This document shows positions 57,701 to 64,000 of a stretch of 64,000 bases of DNA, in pieces (positions within the stretch are counted from its first letter, which is position 1; the number at the start of each line of letters is the position of its first letter). Location: the NCBI GenBank assembly GCA_947034885.2, contig OX344756.2:20195489-20259488 (forward strand), written 5' to 3'. The position numbers and the translations under genes were made by a program. The notes under the pieces were generated by a model. The model did no database searches. It worked only from the letters and a program-made list of their open reading frames with translations, and was not told the DNA's origin. The stretch is from Thuidium tamariscinum (Eukaryota > Streptophyta > Bryopsida > Hypnales > Thuidiaceae).

Positions 57701-58138
57701 CCCCCCCCCCCACTCTCGGCCACTGGGAATGGAATTCCCGACATTCTGACCGTTAAAATCCTGTGGTCTTGGGCTCCTCACGAGACTGACCATTGGGTGG
57801 TACTTTCCCTAACTCCCGGTACGACGCCTATCGGATAAAAACATGGTCTAGTCTGTTCTCGATAGATTTAATATAATTTTAAGTACCCCTCGTGTCAGGA
57901 TCCCACTTAGTTTCTAATTTTCTTAATCCGGATGGACTTTCCGGTTTCAGTTCCGGTAAGAGGACAATCCTTTTCTTAACACTATTATCCCCTTACCATT
58001 TCCCGACATTCCGGTTTTCCTCACTTACACTATGACTTGGGATATGGACTAGAAAATCAAAAATAAATATGACAAATCGAAAAAATTAAAAGGTATTTTA
58101 TACTACTTAACCTAAAGAAGGATTTTAGGGTTGTGACA
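54789..58138 (-). mobile_element. E-family LTR, copy E4 (minus orientation), cut at its 3' end
   Basis: The right boundary is ...GGTTGTGACA at 58138, matching the E3 end GGTTGCGACA. Immediately beyond lies the L block. The left side starts abruptly at 54789 inside the tract equivalent to E3 position ~41990 (AGCAGGTCACGCAAG), so about 470 bp of the LTR is missing there. It contains the ORF 57473-55590. Confidence 0.75.
55590..57473 (-). CDS. E-family LTR ORF, copy E4, intact (unknown function)
   Basis: ATG 57473 (MSGSEAEEEV) to the stop at 55590: 627 uninterrupted codons, the only intact copy of three here. Conserved N-terminal domain: ADLLEDLSQMGCTGLVDRPWGFKDKVMVRELL, TDKFMVGKFR...KDGYTVSDC, MTLTLGNTLFGALSGDRKIDWG, SISPFLYHLYHS. 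An acidic linker, a coiled coil (about residues 330-400), Pro/Ser/Lys-rich sequence and a basic tail (ARKQPARKGA) follow. There is no protease, reverse transcriptase or integrase motif. Its place inside an LTR, downstream of the promoter region, implies expression from each LTR. The role is unknown; nucleic-acid binding through the tail is a guess. Confidence 0.72.
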   Translation of the reverse strand: MSGSEAEEEVTTKVSLRSVVPVIPEDAEERADLLEDLSQMGCTGLVDRPWGFKDKVMVRELLHPQSNEWKKTIKALPDKWTAGIWREVYGFAKEGEGGATRTDKFMVGKFRAAPHNKDGYTVSDCKNARERRVLEFMVPILSPDRENRMTLTLGNTLFGALSGDRKIDWGIALRDYVVKLCKGIGKTKPSSISPFLYHLYHSQDCMRETKRQEYTVREVKLAHGMKSDSDDEKEEDEREGEPSGLLGKPEPEKESEAGVKVEQGKEKDLVWNSDPLGSIIRELTKVHESYERERETLKRVCEMLGDIPKSECIEQLRNLIDDAEGKSGKAKHQEMMEELLSLKAKLSEQKQEIERKRKFSAESVETLDRIKEFISVPAEVLNKAKLFDEKVLEGTGKLGDKVINVLVSFNVKMERLLGQMREVMGEVSSPVRPKTKPEKEKGTEVTPSKPPLPKGKPATPVTKDKTREPSEDVVMTTPPKSAIILESGTEETPVSLTKSQSQHREGSVGTPQSKKPIVSPKPSPSKSKLTDSQKKKAVPVKIKEEEEEKEDESEEEDDESSGSRGEESKPNSDPDAKLAMTRKIKAQLKAKSNQAKKRKNTSGSARKQPARKGAAKSGETPGKWSRK

Positions 58139-60277
58139 AAAGGGAGAAGTGCCTGAGGCTATTTAACTCCCTTAATTTGTCCTTGAATCGCCCCTAAATG
58201 ACCAAGGCTTATCCACGTAATTTGGGTTGTGCTTGCCTTAAGTATTTTAATGGCTTAGTTTAATCCAAATTTTGGAGGTAGGTTCAAAGCTTCGCCGTGA
58301 GGCTAAATCCAGTAGTTATTTCGAGAATTTTGTTCGCAAAAGGAGGTACACATGACAGTGTTTAACCGGACTTTCACGTTGTATTCTCAAAATTTCTTAG
58401 TATTTCAAGATTTTGCAACCAAAGGAGGTGCACATGACAATGCTTAAACCGAACTTTGGCGCTTGATACATGAAATTTCCAAGGAAAAGTGGTCCACAAT
58501 ATTGCACCTTAGCTATTATGCCAAGAAGGATGATAGAATTGGTTGAAGGGGCCCTAGGCCTTCAAGAATCCCAAAAGAAAAATTACAACAAAACTTGGCC
58601 AAAATTCTTTTGGTCCAAGTGGTGCTCCAACCACGTCGGTAGCACGTGAGAAGAACAAAGTGTCGGTATGAGAAGAATGAGGGTACTGGCAACCTCGAGG
58701 GGGGCCCTTATATACCCGTGGCCGGGCCCCTCTCGGTAATTGCCGGTGAAAACACTTTATTACTTTCTATCCTAAACTACCCTAATGTAATTCCAAAATA
58801 TTAGTTGTTTAATGGTGAAAATTTCTAAAAACATCCCCATTTTGTCAAAGAAATCTTGGCCAAATCAAATCCAAGATCTTAACCCAAAATATTTTGGAAT
58901 TAATCCTAATCTACGTAGATATTTTGCAAATTAATCCAAAGTCATTTCGGAAATTGTCTTTCTTTAGCCCAAAGATGGATTTGTACACAAGAAAGAGATC
59001 TTGACCAAATCCAATCTTTGATTTTCCAAGAGATATTTCCAAAATCACTTCTAATTAACCGCAATTAACGATTAAAAAGTCAAACTAAGAGCTGACCCTC
59101 TCTATCTTTTAGGGAACAACTTGAAACGGAAAACCGTTTGCGCCATTGTCTTCAGAAGACCCCAATTAGCCTAAAGGACCCCTTACCCCTCACTCCTAGG
59201 CCATTTGCGCGCCCAAATTGGAATTACGGTAACTCCAATTAAAAGTCAAAAATTTAACTTTTAGGATTTGTGCAATTTGATGAATCTATCAGGCCAGGGT
59301 CGTTAGGAATGTCCGTGAGAGTAAGGAATGACTCCTTATTTGCGACAATCGGACATCATTCGCTCCTGATACGCCGGTCAACCCGCCGCCAACTTGTAAC
59401 TTCCAGTGAATTTCGATGTCGATGCCGGTTTTGGTAGTTGGGAATGTCGGAATGTCTTCAAACTTGACCGGGCGCTTATTAAGCACACAAAAACCTATCC
59501 TGATTTTTAGTGAGATTTTACCGCATCATATGTAATTTCTATGATTTTACGAACATTTCTATGTGCGGTTGACTTCCCATGGAGTCAACGTGGAATTTCG
59601 GAAAAATCCGAAATAAATTGGGTAACATCTAGGGCACTCCTAGATTTTAGGTGTAAGTCCCACACAACCTTGCACCTTTCTAATTTTAGCAATTTGGAAT
59701 TACTTTGTTCAATTGGACAATTTAATTCCCGATGCCCGGGAATCTTGGACAATTGTTTGATTCTCGTTCGCTCCTGGCATGCTTCTACCCTTGGAACACC
59801 TCTCTGTAGTCTTCAATCTCCAATCCTCCATCTTTTGTCTCGTGAAATTCGAATTCTCCAAATCCATTGTAGTGGTTTTACCTTTAAATCCAATTTATTC
59901 CAAAATTGAACTTAAGCACTGGTAACTCTCCCATGCTCGTAGTAGACTCTTCTAGCTTAGTCAGTATGTCTTATGCATCCTTAAAAGGTTGACTTTGCAC
60001 AGACATTCGCTAGGACTGACTAACTCTCTATTCCTTATTTCTCTCGGAATTACTAATTCTTCACATATACTTGCTTTGGAGACTTAGAATGATTCCAATT
60101 TCTAGCATTAGGAATTTTCCACCTTCTAAGTTGGTTTTCCACCATTTTGGCATAGACTGACACCAAAACTCCCTCAACACTCTTTTTATGTCTTTTTCTT
60201 GAATATTTTAACTAATTCTCGCTATTTAATCGCGAAAAATGGACCCAGAGTCTTGAGTGCCATCTCGAGGGCTCACA
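58139..60277 (-). mobile_element. L-family LTR-like block, copy 2 (inverted)
   Basis: Inverted copy of 20976-23114, the same 2,139-bp length, differing at only a small number of positions. TATA box in reverse at 58708-58714. The outer end at 60277 reads GGGCTCACA. The inner end abuts the E4 terminus at 58138, so E4 probably inserted at or near this point. Confidence 0.78.
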
Positions 60278-62110
60278 TATGGCGGCCATCTGCGATATGA
60301 TTGGAAATCATGAGAACCCAGACCTTGCTAATGCTTTATCCTGAGCAAACACGGTCAATCCACCCATGGTCTTGATTGAATCGAGATTCAATCGAGTGGC
60401 TTTTCAAAAGTGAATGTACGTAACCTCCAAGTGGTACTCAAAAAACCGGACCTCATAAAGTATGATTTGGGGTGAGTCAAGTAAGATGGAAATGTCACCT
60501 GTACATTTTTCAGGCATCATTACTCAGAAGGCCAAGATAACTTTTATTAAAGTCACAATTGCAGGCCCATATGGGTTTAAGAGAATTTAAGGACCCAAAT
60601 TCCTGTAAAGATTTCTAGTGTAGACCTGAAAGATCTAAACCTAATCTTTGGTTGTCAGCGGGTTCAACATCATATTCATTAATTTGGTAGATTGAGGACC
60701 TCCCAAAATAATATTATCCATTTGCAAGGCCAATAAACCATCTATAGTTGTATTTAATTTAGTTCGAATGGATCTCATTTCATTAGTTAGAAATTGTAAT
60801 TTCCATTAAAATGATAGGTTAAAGTCGTGGAAATATAGCATCTCTAATCTTAATTTCGTGTTTCTACTTAAAGTTACAATATTTCATACAAACTGGTACC
60901 TAGTGAATGTTGCACTTTACCTATTAATATGTGAATCTTTCCTTTTGGTAGTCACCCTATTCAGTTAAGGTATATTGCGGGAAGTGATGCAAAAGACTGA
61001 CTGTTGTATGATTGGAGGTCCGGGTTCGAATCATGTTAACCTCCATCTAATTAAGTTGTAGGCGCTATCCTGATACTGAGCTAGAGTAAGGTTGTATTTA
61101 GAACTCAAACACAATTTTTTGTAATTTTTTTATGTCCTAATTGAACATATGTAGACCCGACAATTGAATTCTACAAATTACAATTGACACTAATACAGTA
61201 ACACTTTATAAAATAAGGCTTAAGGTTTTACAAATAGAAAGTGGAAATTTCATTATTATATAGAGTGAAAATAGTGTGTTCTTCTATTATTCAATAACTG
61301 TACTCTAAAACCTCTGCTAATAGCACCAAAAGCACCTATCACCAATATTTAAGAATAAGTAAAATAATTATCTCAAAAATTCAAAAATGTTTAATCAATA
61401 TTAAAAAGGGATATGCCCATAACTAAAAGCTTATTCAAGATCCTAACTTGATATTTCTGAAATATTCTGATATTAATGGAATTGTGTAATACCAAAAACT
61501 ATTCTAATTAGTTGTCAAATCCAATTACAACTAAATGAATTAGAGCCTAGGACTCTATTCACCGAAACATCATTTACTGAATATCATATACCATTTTCTG
61601 TTCCTCACTAAAAAATTTCCATTAAAATTGCTTTACTAGAACTCAATCCATTTCAGATACAAATTTTTTGTTATAATGGAATTCAGTAGTTCTTACACTT
61701 CAGTCAATTTTTCAAAGAAGTAGTTATATGAACAGTAATGCAAACCTAAATTATTTGACAATGAACACAGTGAAATTGTCATCATCTTCTTCAAATTCGA
61801 AAACGGAATTTCTAAGAATGGATAGAGCCAAACTAAATTCTTTTGATTAAAAATGAAACCCCCAAAGTGTAAAGCGAGCACATTGTGCTGCAATAGGGGT
61901 TTTAAATCTTCTTTTAAACAAAGGAAGTCTTATATATTCAGGACGCCTAAACCTAAAATTGCAGAGATGAAGATACATATTCCAGTCAAGCGGAATGTAC
62001 TGAAAAGAACAAAAATAAAATATATTCTAAGAACGAACTCCCATTAATCAATTAGCATAGGTAAAATGATGGCGGCTTCATGAAACGAAAACTAGCATTG
62101 AAATAACCCT
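60278..62110. other. AT-rich non-coding DNA with a possible tRNA-derived SINE trace
   Basis: No gene was seen. GGTTCGAATCA at 61023-61033 matches a Pol III B box inside the tRNA-like segment GGAGGTCCGGGTTCGAATC. I cannot place a convincing A box or a tRNA fold. Confidence 0.35.
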
Positions 62111-62112
62111 TC

Positions 62113-62253
62113 AGGTCGACTCAACCTAAATTGCATCTTCTTCTAGAATATAACAATCAAGTGCACTATTTTTATGCCGAATCAACCTAACTTGATTCCA
62201 CCTCTAAGAAACAAGTGCACAGAAGTTGCAATTTAGGTCGACTCAACCTAAAT
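62113..62253. repeat. palindromes near the second DUF7869 gene (TCGACTCAACC type)
   Basis: 62113-62127 (AGGTCGA-C-TCAACCT), a diverged copy near 62178-62197 (GAATCAA...TTGATTC) and 62231-62253 (ATTTAGGTCGA-C-TCAACCTAAAT, one mismatched pair). The odd centre and TCGA-C-TCRA core match the TTATC-type palindromes of the 20-kb element, but the arms differ. Confidence 0.75.
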
Positions 62254-62628
62254 CGTAATTCTTCACTAAATAAAAATTAATCCATTAATTTGTGGATTCA
62301 TTCCAAAACAACATCTCCATCAAACACTCATACATCAAATGCAAGAATTCGTTGAAAATACCAAGCAGTCAATAAAAACCTGCAATAAAGATTGCATTCA
62401 CTATAACAATAATTTTTATTAAAAGTATTTAGGAAAACCAAAGCAAACAAACTAACACCTTCTGCAATGGTTTGGTAGAAACCAATATGCAACGAAAGAC
62501 AATTTCCAGCAGAGCCAAATCAACACCAAATCCAATCCAAACCAATTGCTGTAATAATAACATTTGACGACATATATGATGTAACTTAGACACTACCACA
62601 GGAAGTACGTCTTCAGAACTATAACACC

Positions 62629-64000
62629 TTAAGTGAACATTTCAAGGCTCCGGTTTATCACTTCAATTTGAGTAGCTGGAATCTTCAACAAGCATTGTCG
62701 AGTATCTTTCTTGATTTGAGACTTCCATGCTGTCATCAAAGCATTAGTATGCTCCCAAATTGGAGGATCATTTATATCCACCTTCCAACGCAGACCTTGT
62801 GCACTATCCCAACCAGTATAGTAGTCTTGCACATCCTGGTCTCTTGATGTCGGACGGAAGTACTGGATGAGCACACAATTTGGGTGCTCCGGGTTGCAAT
62901 CCGGATTCGACAATGCCCTTGCAATCCAAACTGGCCGTGTATCACCATCTGTAGGACAAACTGCTACAAAATAACCTTCAAAGAGATCACGACCAACCCT
63001 AAAAGATGGTTGTGGACGACCACGCAAAGGCCCAACATAAGCATCGTCCTCTCCAAACTCCTCAAGTTTATCACCATCTTCTCCTAATTGATCGGCTTCA
63101 ATGGCTTCAACTCTAGTACTTGGCCAGAAATCGTCCTTCAAAACCGTGGATGGAAGTAGTGGTTCTTGCAAAGCATTCTTCACATCACGCCAGTAGTGTA
63201 CCACATGCTCATAACGCCTCCGACACTCTCCTGTGACATCTGCATTGCATAAGTTCTCCCAATACTTCACGAAGCCTCCAATGCCTTTTTCAATGTCCTC
63301 CAATCCTCTCATTGGTTTGGGGGAAACAGGCAATGGCATGCCACGAGGCCACAGACTACGTCCCTCAGAATCTTCCTTCCACAATTTGATACCTCTACCA
63401 TCCTCCCCTAACCATTCAAGATCAGTGCAAAGCAATTTGTACTTCATAACTAGAACTCCATTTGAATCCAAGTAGAACTTTACTTGTTGTGGCTTTGTAT
63501 GTCCAACAAGCATCTCATCACCATCAACAAATGAACCCGCTATAAACCCCTTGAAGTCTGGCACCTCTTCAATGAGGTGGGGAATAGTTGGAATGGATTC
63601 CACGTCCATGAACGACTTCATGAGTGCTGGAACTGTTGGGAAGTTCTCCTTCTTCAATAGCATACTCCATCTCCCAAACAATGCATCGATGTCGTCGTGT
63701 GTGTGCCCAACTATCATGAAGTTCACGTAGACCTCTCGAAAAATCTTGTTGGCCACCAAAAGAGACCAGAAACAAAAAACATATCGATTCTTGTTATCAC
63801 CAGTGGCATTGTCCATCTGCACATTAAGAATCGGAGGCAATGGTGTTCCAAAAACAAAGGTTTGTGGTGGCGGCGGTAGTGCCGCTTCACACAATTCCGC
63901 ACCCTTCAAAACCTTTTGAAATAAGTTGGTGGACCCTGACCCCACAAACAACATTCTTGAAGAAGACTTTGGTGGTTCTTCTAAGTCTCGTAACAACCTT
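62629..64000 (-). CDS. DUF7869-type putative transposon protein, 5' part outside the window
   Basis: The minus-strand frame is open from the window edge to the stop at 62629-62631, about 456 codons, with no internal stop. It aligns with the C-terminal half of the 51.4-54.2 kb gene: RDLEEPPKSSSRMLF, LNVQMDNATGDNKNRYVFCF, FMIVGHTHDDIDALFGRW, MKSFMDVESIPTIPHLIEE, and the PSFRVGRD...YFVAVCPTDGD tail. All family-core residues are present. The proteins are clearly diverged, so this is a separate element rather than a recent duplicate. It may still be intact; its 5' half must be checked outside the window. Confidence 0.8.
   Translation of the reverse strand, partial: RLLRDLEEPPKSSSRMLFVGSGSTNLFQKVLKGAELCEAALPPPPQTFVFGTPLPPILNVQMDNATGDNKNRYVFCFWSLLVANKIFREVYVNFMIVGHTHDDIDALFGRWSMLLKKENFPTVPALMKSFMDVESIPTIPHLIEEVPDFKGFIAGSFVDGDEMLVGHTKPQQVKFYLDSNGVLVMKYKLLCTDLEWLGEDGRGIKLWKEDSEGRSLWPRGMPLPVSPKPMRGLEDIEKGIGGFVKYWENLCNADVTGECRRRYEHVVHYWRDVKNALQEPLLPSTVLKDDFWPSTRVEAIEADQLGEDGDKLEEFGEDDAYVGPLRGRPQPSFRVGRDLFEGYFVAVCPTDGDTRPVWIARALSNPDCNPEHPNCVLIQYFRPTSRDQDVQDYYTGWDSAQGLRWKVDINDPPIWEHTNALMTAWKSQIKKDTRQCLLKIPATQIEVINRSLEMFT

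Noticed and set aside
20976..60277. Giant 39-kb fold-back element bounded by the L blocks
   Set aside because: No matching target duplication outside the two TGTGAGCCC ends, and TATA placement plus family copies fit LTRs better.

Overview
The window looks like nuclear DNA of a land plant, most likely a non-seed plant (bryophyte, lycophyte or fern). The evidence is TTTAGGG/CCCTAAA telomere-type repeats, short GT-AG introns, plant-style Ty3/gypsy material, and two genes of the DUF7869 type (core D-N-x-x-x-D-N-K-N and G-H-T-H-[ED]-D-I-D). From memory, that family is abundant in bryophytes. No ordinary housekeeping gene is visible. Almost everything supportable is mobile-element derived, and most coding regions carry one to five in-frame stops but very few frameshifts.

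Layout. 0-5.1 kb: a multi-exon decayed gene with a ParB-like motif followed by a DNA N4/N6-methyltransferase-like fold. 5.2-10.1 kb: minisatellites, a hairpin and a decayed LTR (family L). 10.3-19.9 kb: two inverted paralogues sharing an unknown N-terminal domain (one adds a coiled coil and a RING finger), each preceded by GC-rich GTCGCC repeats, with 4.5 kb of AT-rich DNA between them that holds a piggyBac-like miniature element. 20-23.1 kb: a gypsy protease fragment and a 2,139-bp L-family LTR-like block. An almost identical inverted copy of that block lies at 58.1-60.3 kb. 25-34.8 kb: E-family LTR retroelement material, unusual because a ~650-codon ORF lies inside the LTR, plus a Met-less ORF and a truncated gag.

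34.78-54.79 kb: my main finding, a candidate 20,008-bp DNA transposon with inverted termini matching at 28 of 31 positions. It carries (i) a minus-strand gene whose four exons join in phase 0 into a predicted 1,739-codon protein with a ParB-like motif, a methyltransferase-like fold and an FCP1/NLI-like phosphatase domain; (ii) a plus-strand DUF7869 gene; (iii) about 21 copies of a 21-25-bp odd-centred palindrome (half-site close to TTATCRTCGA) in every intron of the first gene, upstream of both genes, and twice inside coding sequence; (iv) a ~176-bp satellite array with a 353-bp dimer period, bracketed by telomere-like repeats in opposite orientation. A solo LTR with perfect ATATC target duplications sits inside the ParB-like exon, and removing it restores the frame. 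54.8-58.1 kb: a further E-family copy. 62.1-64 kb: a second DUF7869 gene running off the window, with its own palindromes that have different arms but the same TCGA-N-TCRA core.

How the parts may work together (inference): DUF7869 is the candidate mobilisation protein. The ParB/methyltransferase/phosphatase protein may recognise or modify the dispersed palindromes, in the manner of a ParB-parS or self-marking system. Nothing here proves function, and the copies in this window look decayed.
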